The position numbers and the translations under genes are program-made. Below, in pieces: positions 7,683-15,366 of a DNA stretch of 30,147 nt. The notes beneath the pieces were generated by a model, which was given only the letters and a program-made list of their open reading frames with translations, had not been told where the DNA came from and did no database searches. How positions within the stretch are numbered: the stretch's first letter is position 1; every line of letters starts with the position of its first letter. The DNA is from Caldithrix sp964468415 (GTDB lineage Bacteria > Calditrichota > Calditrichia > Calditrichales > Calditrichaceae): NCBI GenBank assembly GCA_964468415.1, contig CAYXUS010000033.1, positions 1 through 30,147 on the forward strand. Reading direction: 5' to 3'.

Positions 7683-8807
7683 CTAACGCAATCGTTTGTG
7701 AAAACGCAAACTGGCAAACAAAAACAGCACCAGGCCAAAAACCGTCATGGCCGCACCCTCCCGCCACAAGTAGGCCAGAGGCGTACCTTTCAAATAAATC
7801 TCGCGGATGACTACCATAAAATAGCGGGTGGGATTCAGATAAGTAATAAGCTGAATACCCGGTGGCATATTTTCGATGGGAATGAAAAAGCCCGAAAGCA
7901 AAATGGAAAAGATGATAAAAAACCAGGCAAAAAACATGGCCTGTTGCTGCGTTTGCGAAATGGTAGAAATAAACACGCCCAGCGACAGCCCGCTCAGGCT
8001 AAACAAAAAAACCATCAGGTAAAGCGAAAGCAAATTGCCTTTAATCCACAGGCCGAAAATCAGCCAGCTAAAAAACAGCCCCACATTGAACAACAAAAAG
8101 ACAACCACAATCATGGGAATAATCTTTCCGGCCAGCAGCTCCCAGTTTCGGATGGGCGTAACCATCAGTTGCTCCAGCGTACCTACTTCCTTTTCGCGCA
8201 CAATAGTCATGCCCGTTAAAAAGGAAGTAATGATAAAAATGAGGATGGCCAGAATGCCCGGCACAATGTTGTTCACGCTCTTCAAATCGGGATTGTACCA
8301 CATGCGCGGACGCAGGGTAACCAGATGCACCCGCAAAGGCGAACCCGGCGAAAGGGCGACTTCTTCCAGCCATTTTTTTTGCAAACGCGTGGCAATCTGG
8401 CTTACGTAAGAAGCCGTTACCCCGGCCGAATTGCCGTCCACACCGTCGATGAGAATCAGAATTTCCGGTTGTCGGCCGCGTTTTAAGTCCCGTTCGAAAC
8501 CCGCGGGAATGACCACGGCCATTTTCGCCTGCCCCCGGTCGATTTCCTGTGTGGCCTGTTTTAAACTTTTGGCCGTTCCCAGGTAACAAAAGGTGGGAGT
8601 CGCGGCAAAAGCCTGCCGGATGTGCCGACTAAAAACGGAACGGTCGTTATCGACCACCACCATGCGCACATTTTTTACTTCTGTGGTGATGGCAAATCCC
8701 AAAAGAACCAATTCAAAAACCGGCATGATGAAAATGATGCCGACGAACAACTTTTCTCTGCGAATCTGCCGAAATTCCTTGATGATCAATGAAAACAAGC
8801 GCTGCAC
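7683..8807 (-). CDS. ABC-2 type permease, YbhR-like
   Basis: A 374-residue inner-membrane subunit of an ABC exporter. It has the ABC-2 architecture. One N-terminal helix (FVGIIFIMPVFELVLLGFAI) is followed by a periplasmic domain of about 130 residues. Five helices then begin at NNIVPGILAILIFIITSFLTG, and VREKEVGTLEQLMVTPI marks the coupling segment before helix 3. It is the last gene of the TetR-TolC-adaptor-ATPase operon and lies 2 nt after the stop of the sister permease. The two permeases are homologous over their length and probably form a heterodimer, as YbhS/YbhR do. Substrates of such systems are usually drugs or toxic hydrophobic compounds; the one here is unknown. Confidence 0.88.
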   Translation of the reverse strand: MQRLFSLIIKEFRQIRREKLFVGIIFIMPVFELVLLGFAITTEVKNVRMVVVDNDRSVFSRHIRQAFAATPTFCYLGTAKSLKQATQEIDRGQAKMAVVIPAGFERDLKRGRQPEILILIDGVDGNSAGVTASYVSQIATRLQKKWLEEVALSPGSPLRVHLVTLRPRMWYNPDLKSVNNIVPGILAILIFIITSFLTGMTIVREKEVGTLEQLMVTPIRNWELLAGKIIPMIVVVFLLFNVGLFFSWLIFGLWIKGNLLSLYLMVFLFSLSGLSLGVFISTISQTQQQAMFFAWFFIIFSILLSGFFIPIENMPPGIQLITYLNPTRYFMVVIREIYLKGTPLAYLWREGAAMTVFGLVLFLFASLRFHKRLR

Positions 8808-8809
8808 GG

Positions 8810-9913
8810 TTACTCCAGAGTTGTCTTAAATTTGCGAATGCTGACGGCAATCAAAAAACTTCCCAGAAAAAACAGATACAGCAGCGGTTCCTGCAAATCG
8901 GCGAGTCCGTTGCCTTTTAGGAGAATGCCGCGAATGATGACCAGAAAATGCGTGGCCGGAATCAGCTTGCTGATGTATTGAAAAAGAAGCGGCATGCTGG
9001 GAATGGGAAAGATGAATCCGCTGAGCATAATGGTGGGCAAAATGGTGCCCATTAAAACCATGACCATCGCTTCCCGTTGCGAATTGGTCACGGTAGAAAC
9101 CAGCAGCCCCAGCCCCAAACCGGTAAGCAGGTAAAGCATCAGAGCGCCCGCTAAAAGAAGCAACGACCCCCGAAAAGGGACGTGAAACCAAAAGTGCCCC
9201 AGAAAAAGAATAATGAGCGCATCCAGAAAGCCCAGAGCAATGTAAGGGATGACCTTACCCAAAATGATTTGATGCGCTTTGACCGGGCTAACCAAAAGCT
9301 GTTCGTAAGTGCCGCGTTCTTTTTCGCGTACAATGGCAATACTGGTCAACAGGGCACTGATCAGCAAAATAATAATGGCGATTAGACCGGGCACAAAAAA
9401 GTATTCGGCTTTTGACACCGGATTGTACAAAAGCCGCGTGACGGTTTGAAAAGGCAAACGGAATTCGGGATTGATTTCCAGATTGTAACGGGCGGTCATG
9501 CGCAGCAAGTATTTCCGAATGTAATTGGCCGCGTTCGGATCGCTGGCGTCGATCAGCAACTGGATCGGGGTTTGCGCCCGGTTGTGCAGAGATTTGGCGA
9601 AATCGGACGGAATGGTTAAAATGCAGCGCACCAGACGTTTTTTGAGCAACATTTCGTATTGTGAAACGGGCACATCGCGCACCCGCACGTCAAAAAAACG
9701 GCTGGCCTCAATGTGACGCACAAAGGCCCGGCTTTCCGGCGTGCCCGATTGATCCACCACGGCAATTTTGATTTCACGCATTTCCAGGGTAATGGCATAG
9801 CCGTAAAGCAGCAGCATGATTACCGGCAGCAAAATAATCACGATCAGCGTTTGATGATCGCGTACAATGTGCAAAAATTCCTTTTTGACAATGCTCCAAA
9901 AGGTGCGGCTCAT
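8810..9913 (-). CDS. ABC-2 type permease, YbhS-like
   Basis: A 367-residue partner of the downstream permease with the same plan. An N-terminal helix (TLIVIILLPVIMLLLYGYAI) precedes a periplasmic domain, then a helix set beginning FFVPGLIAIIILLISALLTS. VREKERGTYEQLLVSPV is the conserved coupling loop, and SGFIFPIPSMP lies between the last helices. The ATG at 9911-9913 overlaps the ATPase stop as ATGA, so translation is coupled to the ATPase. Pairing with the next gene as a heterodimeric exporter is inferred from adjacency and similarity. Confidence 0.88.
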   Translation of the reverse strand: MSRTFWSIVKKEFLHIVRDHQTLIVIILLPVIMLLLYGYAITLEMREIKIAVVDQSGTPESRAFVRHIEASRFFDVRVRDVPVSQYEMLLKKRLVRCILTIPSDFAKSLHNRAQTPIQLLIDASDPNAANYIRKYLLRMTARYNLEINPEFRLPFQTVTRLLYNPVSKAEYFFVPGLIAIIILLISALLTSIAIVREKERGTYEQLLVSPVKAHQIILGKVIPYIALGFLDALIILFLGHFWFHVPFRGSLLLLAGALMLYLLTGLGLGLLVSTVTNSQREAMVMVLMGTILPTIMLSGFIFPIPSMPLLFQYISKLIPATHFLVIIRGILLKGNGLADLQEPLLYLFFLGSFLIAVSIRKFKTTLE

Positions 9914-10656
9914 GTTTCCCTTCCTTTAATGGCCTGTAAAAAAACGGCGTGCATGGAATCGCTGCGGTATTTTTCTTTCAGGCGCTGCGGTGCGCCCATC
10001 TCCGCAATTTTACCGCGGCTCATAATGGCCACACGCTGACAATATTCCGCTTCGTCCATGAAATGCGTGGTGACGATTACCGCCTTGCCCTGTGCCGCCA
10101 GCCGGTAAATAAGCTGCCAGAACTGACGGCGCGATTGCGGATCGACCCCGCTGGTGGGCTCGTCCAGAAAAATGATGTGCGGATCGTGCAGCAGGGCCGC
10201 ACTGAGCGCCATGCGTTGTTTTAGCCCCAGGGGCAGCTCGGCGGTTAAGGTGTGCGCCCGATCTTCCAGTTGCAGATATTGCAGCAACTCGACACTTTTC
10301 CGGCGGATTTGACTGCGGGAAAGGCCGTAAACTCCGCCGTAAAATTCGATATTCTCCAGCACGGTCAAATCTTCGTACAAACTAAATCGTTGGCTCATGT
10401 AACCAATGTGCTGTTTGATTTGCTCGGCCTGGGTGAACACATCGTACCCGGCCACCGTGGCCTGCCCCGAAGTGGGTTGTAACAAACCGCACAACATGCG
10501 AATGGTGGTCGTTTTTCCGGCGCCGTTGGCTCCCAAAAATCCGAAGATTTCGCCTGCCCGCACGGTAAACGCAATGCGATCCACGGCAGTAAAGTCGCCA
10601 AATTTCCGGGTCAGGTCGCGTACTTCTACCGCGATTTGCTTCTGCCTTTCGTTCAC
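9910..10656 (-). CDS. ABC transporter ATP-binding protein, equivalent to one half of YbhF
   Basis: A 248-residue nucleotide-binding domain. Walker A is GANGAGKTTT, the Q-loop region is GYMSQRFSLYEDLTV, Walker B is IIFLDEPTSGVDP, and the switch histidine is in VTTHFMDEAE. The signature motif is LPLGLKQR rather than LSGGQQQR. This unusual signature is characteristic of one ATPase half of YbhF-type double ATPases. Together with the upstream ATPase (canonical LSGGMKQK) it reproduces YbhF as two separate proteins with one standard and one variant site. ATGA overlaps join it to the genes on both sides (10653-10656 and 9910-9913). Confidence 0.9.
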   Translation of the reverse strand: MNERQKQIAVEVRDLTRKFGDFTAVDRIAFTVRAGEIFGFLGANGAGKTTTIRMLCGLLQPTSGQATVAGYDVFTQAEQIKQHIGYMSQRFSLYEDLTVLENIEFYGGVYGLSRSQIRRKSVELLQYLQLEDRAHTLTAELPLGLKQRMALSAALLHDPHIIFLDEPTSGVDPQSRRQFWQLIYRLAAQGKAVIVTTHFMDEAEYCQRVAIMSRGKIAEMGAPQRLKEKYRSDSMHAVFLQAIKGRET

Positions 10657-11591
10657 GCCTTTTCCTTTCGGCCCTGTTGTGTTTTGATTTGCTTCAAAAA
10701 TACGTCCTCAATGCCCGGCCGAATACGCTCAATGGTGCCAAAAGGCAAACCCGCTTTTTGCAATAAGGCGCGGATGGCCGCAATCCCCAAATTTTGTCCG
10801 TCAAAAACATGAACGGCATCGCCGAAAACATTGCAATGGTCTTCCGAAAAATGCGCGCTCAAAACGCGGTACACCTCCAAGGCACGATCGGTTCGTATTT
10901 TGTACAAGGGTTCCTTAATCAAATCGGGCAGCCGATCGGGGCGACCGGAGATGAGCATCTCGCCATTAAACATCAAGCCGATGCGATGGCATTGCCGGGC
11001 TTCGTCCATGTAGGCCGTGCTGACCAGAACGGTTTTACCCTCACCGGCCAGTGTTTTTAAAATGGCCCACAAATCGGAGCGGGAAACCGGATCGACGCCG
11101 TAAGTCGGTTCGTCCATGACAATGATGTCCGGCTCGTGCATCAGGGTGCAGGTGAGCGCCAGTTTTTGTTTCATTCCGCCGGAAAGATCATTGGCCCGGC
11201 GCCGACGGAAGGGTTTGAGACCCGAAAAGCGGTAGAGATATTCCATTCGTTCGTCCTGCCTTTTGCGGGAAATGTCGAACAAATCTCCGAAAAAACGCAT
11301 GTTCTCTTCCACCGTCAAATCGGGGTAAAGACTAAAACGCTGCGGCATGTAGCCCACCTGCGAACGCACGAAAGCCGGGTTCTCAAAAACAGATTTTCCC
11401 TTAAAATAAATCGTACCGGAATCGGGCAGCAGCAAACTGACCACCATGCGCAGCAAAGTGGTTTTACCCGCGCCGTCCGGCCCGATCAGCCCGAAAATTT
11501 CTCCTTTACCTACCGAAAGGGAAATATCCTTTACGGCTACGGTTCGGCCAAAAGTTTTACGAATGTTTTGAATGATCACAGGTTCTTGCAT
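10653..11591 (-). CDS. ABC transporter ATP-binding protein, equivalent to the other half of YbhF
   Basis: A 312-residue nucleotide-binding protein. Walker A is GPDGAGKTTLLRM, the Q-loop region is GYMPQRFSLYPDLTV, the signature is LSGGMKQKLAL and Walker B is IIVMDEPTYGVDP, followed by VSTAYMDEARQC. After the ATPase core there is a C-terminal extension of about 85 residues (from DLIKEPLYKIRTD), of the kind often found after ABC-2 exporter ATPases. At the switch position the usual His is Ala (STAYMDE where most have STHYMDE), so this site may be hydrolysis-poor. It starts 89 nt after the stop of the adaptor in its restored frame, the longest gap in the operon, possibly because of damage to that gene. 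Confidence 0.9.
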   Translation of the reverse strand: MQEPVIIQNIRKTFGRTVAVKDISLSVGKGEIFGLIGPDGAGKTTLLRMVVSLLLPDSGTIYFKGKSVFENPAFVRSQVGYMPQRFSLYPDLTVEENMRFFGDLFDISRKRQDERMEYLYRFSGLKPFRRRRANDLSGGMKQKLALTCTLMHEPDIIVMDEPTYGVDPVSRSDLWAILKTLAGEGKTVLVSTAYMDEARQCHRIGLMFNGEMLISGRPDRLPDLIKEPLYKIRTDRALEVYRVLSAHFSEDHCNVFGDAVHVFDGQNLGIAAIRALLQKAGLPFGTIERIRPGIEDVFLKQIKTQQGRKEKA

Positions 11592-11680
11592 TTAGGTTTC
11601 CGTTTTGTGGTTGACCGGAAATGTGCCCAAAACGCCCGATTCGAAAATCGCCGCGCTTTGACTGCGATACTGGCCGTCGA

Positions 11681-12567
11681 CTATTCCGCCAGAGTCACTT
11701 CCACCGGCATGCCGATTTTTAACAGGCCGTCGGGGTTAGCCACGTCCAGTTTTACGGCGTACACCAGCGTGGTGCGCGTTTCTTTGGTTAAAATGGTCTT
11801 CGGGGTAAATTCCGCCTCGGAAGAAATCCATTTGATCCGGGCCGGAAATTCCGTTCCAGACCGTCTACTTTAATCCGTGCCGAATCGCCCAGCTTTAAAT
11901 TGTGCAATTGCGGCAAGGGAACGTAAATGGTGGCTTTTAGATGACGCAAATCGGCTACTTCCAGCAATGCCTTGCCGGGCATGGCCCATTCTCCGACCTC
12001 GGCAAAGCGATTGAGTACCGTTCCGTCCAGAGGCGAACGAATTTCGCAATCGTTCAGGCGCAAGCGGTTGACCTCAATAGCCGCCTGTAATTGTCGGGCT
12101 TTGCTTTCGATTCGTCGCCGATTGCTTTTCAGTTCATTCAATTGTGCCTTTAGGATGCGCACTTTGGTGGCCAGCTCGTCGCGTTGCTGTTCGGTGGCCG
12201 CACCCTGCGCGTACATGATTTCCGTCTTTTTGAAGGTACGATTCGTAAATTCCCACTGGCTTTGCACCTGTTGCACTTTGGCCCGCAAGGCCGCCAGTTC
12301 CGTCTTAATTTCGTCCAACTGTGCCAACTGGCCTTTTAGCTGCAGGGCTGTTTTTCGGGCATCGATCTTGACCAGCAACTGCCCCTTTTTGACGGTCTGC
12401 CCTTCGTCCGCCGTGACGGAATCGATGGTGCCGGTAGTTTTAGCCGCAAGACGCACCACCGTTGCATCGAGCTGACCGTTGTAGGCAAAGGGCGTATTTT
12501 TTTGTGAATTACAGCCGTTGGCCAGCCACAAACCGGCCAGCAAAATCGGAAAGATTATTTTCTTCAT
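11681..12567 (-). pseudogene. HlyD-type periplasmic adaptor lipoprotein (YbhG-like), frameshifted near its C-terminus
   Basis: This is the membrane-fusion protein that should join the inner-membrane ABC pump to the TolC-type channel. It begins MKKIIFPILL and has a lipoprotein-like signal ending at Cys19 (LANGC). It then shows the lipoyl-like GTIDSVTADEGQTVKKGQLL, a coiled coil of about 100 residues, and the second lipoyl half (CEIRSPLDGTVLNRFAEVGEW). Around 11850, after KVDGLER, the frame shifts and runs to a stop at 11788. Adding one G restores a frame with the family-specific ARIKWISSEAEFTPKTI, VYAVKLDV and GMPVEVTLAE, ending at TAG 11681-11683. So one base has been lost, or miscalled, in a short G run. 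The ATG at 12567 overlaps the TolC stop as ATGA and is preferred to the ATG at 12582. Confidence 0.85.
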
Positions 12568-13862
12568 TTTCGAATACTCCATTGATTAATGGGTTCTCCG
12601 CTTAAAAATTCCACCTGATTGCGCTGCAAGGCCAAAAGAAGCAATTGCCGCTTTACGTTGAGTTCGGCCTCGGTTAGGTCGAGATTGGCCCGGTTAAAAT
12701 CGGTAACCGTGGCCATGCCCTGCCGGTAGCGCGCTTCCACGATTTTCATTTTACGGCCTGCCACGTCAAAGGCCGTTTTCAAAACTTTGTATTGCTCAAA
12801 AAGCGTTTGCCAGGTACGCAGGGCACTTTCGAAACGGGTTTGGCTTTCTTCCTTGGCCGTCTGCTTTTGCCAGCGAATTTCTTCCGCCTCCGCACGCGCG
12901 GCCTGCACCTGCAAGCGATCCGAAAACCAATTGAAGATGTTCCAGCTTACATTCACGCCCCAAACGCCGTAGCTCATCCATTCGTTGCGAATCATGTCGG
13001 CGCCCGGTTTGCCGTAATTGTAACCGGCAAAAATCTGCACGCCCGGGAAATAGGCGGCCTGCTTCAGGCGGATTTGCGTTTGCTGCATCCGGCTTTGCTG
13101 CTCCAACTTTTTTAACGTTTCCATTTGGGCAAAAAGCGGACGTACCTTGCAAGCGGTAACTTCTTCTCCGCCAAAGGCCTGCACGGTTACCTTTTGTCCC
13201 GTTAATTGATCGAGCTGTGCCTGTGCGGTTTGCAAATGATTTTGCACTTCGATCATTTGTTTTTGCAGGCGCAGTTTGGCCAGGGTAAGCGAAAGCGAAT
13301 CCAGAGCCAGTGCCATGCCCTGCCCGATCAATGCGCGAATGCGGGCCAATTGCAAATCGGTTCGGGCCATGCTGTTTTTTAAGACATCTCTTTCCAGCAA
13401 CCAGCGCTGCACCTGGCGGTAGGCAGAAATCGTTTGAAAGGCAATCTCCTTTTGCGTTTGCTGCAGTACAATTTGGGACAGGGCTGCTCTTTGTTCCCTC
13501 AAACGCACGGTGTTGCGGTTGGCAAATCCGTTAAACAGAGCGTAGCGCAGGGTCAGGCCGGTTTCGTACGAATCGTACGCCCCCAAATTAATGCCCGTCC
13601 CGCTGCCCAAAAATGCCGGGAATTGAATGTGGGGCACATGGGTTACATGACGGTACGAGGCGTTAAAATCCAATCGGGGCAAGGTGTAGCGAAAGGCCGC
13701 CTTTGCTTCGAGCTGCGCCTTACGCACGGCCTGCTTTCGGGCTAAAATGGTTTTGTTTTGTTGCAGGGCCAGATGCACGGTTTGCTCCAGCGTTTGCGCG
13801 GGCAGCGTGCGCACAGCCCAAAAAACGGCCATTGCCCAAAATAAAAAACGAAGTGACTTCAT
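12564..13862 (-). CDS. TolC-family outer-membrane efflux channel
   Basis: A 432-residue outer-membrane factor. A signal peptide (MKSLRFLFWAMAVFWAVRTLPAQ) precedes the mature TLEQTVHLALQQNKTILA start typical of the family. Two long alpha-helical repeats follow, the second with the recurring AEEIRWQKQTAKEESQ and VEARYRQGMATVTDFNRA blocks. The family forms a trimeric barrel and periplasmic tunnel. The ATG at 13862 is chosen because AAGGGA stands 5 nt upstream and a signal peptide follows; the longer frame to 13940 would run into the TetR gene. It starts 8 nt after the TetR stop and overlaps the adaptor start by 4 nt, so it is the dedicated outer-membrane partner of this ABC exporter. The enterobacterial ybhGFSR operon lacks such a gene. 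Confidence 0.9.
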   Translation of the reverse strand: MKSLRFLFWAMAVFWAVRTLPAQTLEQTVHLALQQNKTILARKQAVRKAQLEAKAAFRYTLPRLDFNASYRHVTHVPHIQFPAFLGSGTGINLGAYDSYETGLTLRYALFNGFANRNTVRLREQRAALSQIVLQQTQKEIAFQTISAYRQVQRWLLERDVLKNSMARTDLQLARIRALIGQGMALALDSLSLTLAKLRLQKQMIEVQNHLQTAQAQLDQLTGQKVTVQAFGGEEVTACKVRPLFAQMETLKKLEQQSRMQQTQIRLKQAAYFPGVQIFAGYNYGKPGADMIRNEWMSYGVWGVNVSWNIFNWFSDRLQVQAARAEAEEIRWQKQTAKEESQTRFESALRTWQTLFEQYKVLKTAFDVAGRKMKIVEARYRQGMATVTDFNRANLDLTEAELNVKRQLLLLALQRNQVEFLSGEPINQWSIRK

Positions 13863-13870
13863 GGTATCCC

Positions 13871-14494
13871 TTACTTTTTTAACCCGTTGTAAAGAAGATC
13901 GAAAACCGCTTCCTTGCGTTGCTCGATCAGAGTGTCCCAATCATCGAGCAAATCGGGAAAAAGCGCTTCGGCAATGGGGCGGGCGACAAAAGGATAAACG
14001 CAGGCACCGATCAGTGTAAAAATGAATTGGATCGGCGAGAGCCCGGCCCGTATTTCCCCCCGGCGTTCGGCTTTCCGCAATTCGTCGATCATGATTTGCG
14101 GCGATTTGACGGCTTTTTGTTCTACCAAATCGTGCATGATTTTTTGCACCGTAGCGCCGCCCCAGCTCAGCTCCCGGGCCACGAACAACGGCAAACGCGG
14201 ATTTTCGCGCATGCTGTCGATGAATGTGCCGACAAAATGCCGAAGTGTGGCGGCAAAATTTTGCTCGGGTCGGAACGAATCGGCCATGGCATTCATGAAC
14301 TTCAAAAAGAGCTTTTCGAAAATCATGGCGTACAGCCGCTCTTTACTGCGAAAGTAATAGTGCAGCATGGCTTTGTTCACTCCGGCGCGATCGGCAATTT
14401 CCTGCATTTTGGTGCCGTGCAAACCTTTTTCCAGAAAAACGTCCAACGCGACTTTAAGAATGTGTTCTTCTTTTTGTGTGAAATTTTCTTCCAT
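13871..14494 (-). CDS. TetR/AcrR-family transcriptional regulator (CecR-like position)
   Basis: A 207-residue regulator. The N-terminal helix-turn-helix is clear at residues about 9-55: ILKVALDVFLEKGLHGTKMQEIADRAGVNKAMLHYYFRSKERLY is read here in pieces as family landmarks KGLHGTKMQEIA, AGVNKAMLHYYF and SKERLY. The remaining helical part should bind a ligand. It is the first gene of the export operon, so it probably represses its own transcript and is released by a substrate of the pump. That is how CecR relates to ybhGFSR in E. coli, although CecR also has another target. The promoter and inverted repeats just upstream (14499-14556) fit autorepression. Confidence 0.92.
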   Translation of the reverse strand: MEENFTQKEEHILKVALDVFLEKGLHGTKMQEIADRAGVNKAMLHYYFRSKERLYAMIFEKLFLKFMNAMADSFRPEQNFAATLRHFVGTFIDSMRENPRLPLFVARELSWGGATVQKIMHDLVEQKAVKSPQIMIDELRKAERRGEIRAGLSPIQFIFTLIGACVYPFVARPIAEALFPDLLDDWDTLIEQRKEAVFDLLYNGLKK

Positions 14495-14498
14495 CTGG

Positions 14499-14529
14499 TT
14501 TAACCATTTGTTTAAATTATTGGGTTAAA
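14499..14529. promoter_or_regulatory. Inverted repeat TTTAACC-N17-GGTTAAA, candidate TetR operator
   Basis: The left arm TTTAACC lies at 14499-14505 and the right arm GGTTAAA at 14523-14529; they are exact inverted copies separated by 17 nt. The right arm overlaps the -10 hexamer of the TetR promoter, and the left arm reaches to 5 nt from the start codon. A dyad here could block RNA polymerase. It is an alternative or additional site to the GCAAG-AGG-CTTGC dyad in the promoter spacer. Confidence 0.45.
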
Positions 14530-14556
14530 TATAGCAAGAGGCTTGCAAAAAATCAA
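14528..14556 (-). promoter_or_regulatory. Sigma70-like promoter of the TetR/ABC export operon with a spacer dyad
   Basis: Read on the minus strand, a -35 TTGATT (plus 14551-14556), a 17-nt spacer and a -10 TATATT (plus 14528-14533) stand about 34 nt upstream of the TetR ATG. The spacer contains a perfect 13-bp dyad, GCAAG-AGG-CTTGC, at 14534-14546. That is the position and size of a typical TetR-family operator. The spacing and hexamers are good enough to call this the operon promoter. Confidence 0.62.
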
Positions 14557-14646
14557 GAAATCCGTTCAAAAGAAAATTTGAGCCGGATTCCGCGAAATTT
14601 AGGGCACCACCACTTGCATCCATTTCGAAAAATCATAATTTAAAGG

Positions 14647-15366
14647 ATGATAAGCTTTGGGGGAGTTGTGGGGCAAAAACCGATTTTGCTTTTGGCCGAC
14701 AGTCAGAATCTTTTTTGGCAGGTCAATGAGCAGGGGGTGCTCAAGTGGCTTTGGGGGCAGGAGCCTCCGCATTCGGCTGCGTACATTGGTGCGGCGAACA
14801 ACGATCGGCCTGAATTTTATCAGATTTTTCAGGCAGCCATGCAATGGGCCGGTGTGCGGCAAACCATGCACATTCGTAAAGAGTTCACCCCGGCCCAGCG
14901 CCAGGCTTTACAGTCGGCACAAATTATTTTGCTTGCCGGGGGCGATGTGGCTGAGGGATGGAAGATTATCAGGCAAACCGGCATGGCAGATATTCTTGTG
15001 GATCGCTATTACCAGGGCGCCTGGCTCATTGGCGTTTCGGCCGGTGCGGTGCATTTGGGGCTCTTAGCGGCAGACGAAGAAGGTAATCCGCAGGAAATGT
15101 TGAAATTGGTTCCGTTTGTTGTTGCCGTGCATGAAGAAGAGCAACACTGGGCCGGTGTAAAACAGCTTTTGCACAAACTGGAAAATCGTTTTGTGCACGG
15201 CCTGGGCATCCCGCTGGGCTCTGGCATTATTTATCGGAGCGACCACACGATTGAGGCAGTGCGCAAACCGGCCTGGCTGTTTGAGCAGGATGAGGCAGGT
15301 TTAAAGCAGCAGTTGCTTTTACCCAAACAAACGACGGCAAAAAATATGGGAGCGGAAAATTCATGA
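14647..15366 (+). CDS. Peptidase S51-like (dipeptidase E/cyanophycinase fold) protein
   Basis: A 239-residue protein with the class I amidotransferase-like fold of family S51. The nucleophile elbow GVSAGAVHLG contains Ser131, and upstream are the family's YIGAANNDRPEFY and the LLAGGDVAEGW turn at 96-104. His162 in VAVHEEEQ may be the second catalytic residue; this block departs from classical dipeptidase E, so activity is likely but substrate specificity (Asp-X dipeptides, cyanophycin, other) is open. ATG 14647 is used. GTG 14668, which would start the protein just before KPILLLADS as in relatives, is an alternative, and GGGGGAG precedes it very closely. The stop overlaps the MscS start as ATGA. 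It is divergent from the TetR gene. Confidence 0.78.
   Translation: MISFGGVVGQKPILLLADSQNLFWQVNEQGVLKWLWGQEPPHSAAYIGAANNDRPEFYQIFQAAMQWAGVRQTMHIRKEFTPAQRQALQSAQIILLAGGDVAEGWKIIRQTGMADILVDRYYQGAWLIGVSAGAVHLGLLAADEEGNPQEMLKLVPFVVAVHEEEQHWAGVKQLLHKLENRFVHGLGIPLGSGIIYRSDHTIEAVRKPAWLFEQDEAGLKQQLLLPKQTTAKNMGAENS

Noticed and set aside
7611..8219. A 202-codon plus-strand frame opposite the last permease gene
   Set aside because: Low-complexity Gln/Lys/Asn-rich translation with no domain; it is the reverse of a well-supported membrane protein.
11136..11873. A 245-codon plus-strand open frame opposite the ABC ATPase and adaptor genes
   Set aside because: No recognisable domain or ribosome site; the minus strand holds Walker A and signature motifs of a real ATPase over the same bases.
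13919..14503. A 194-codon plus-strand frame opposite the TetR gene
   Set aside because: The minus strand has a complete helix-turn-helix and ligand domain; the plus frame has no match and no ribosome site.
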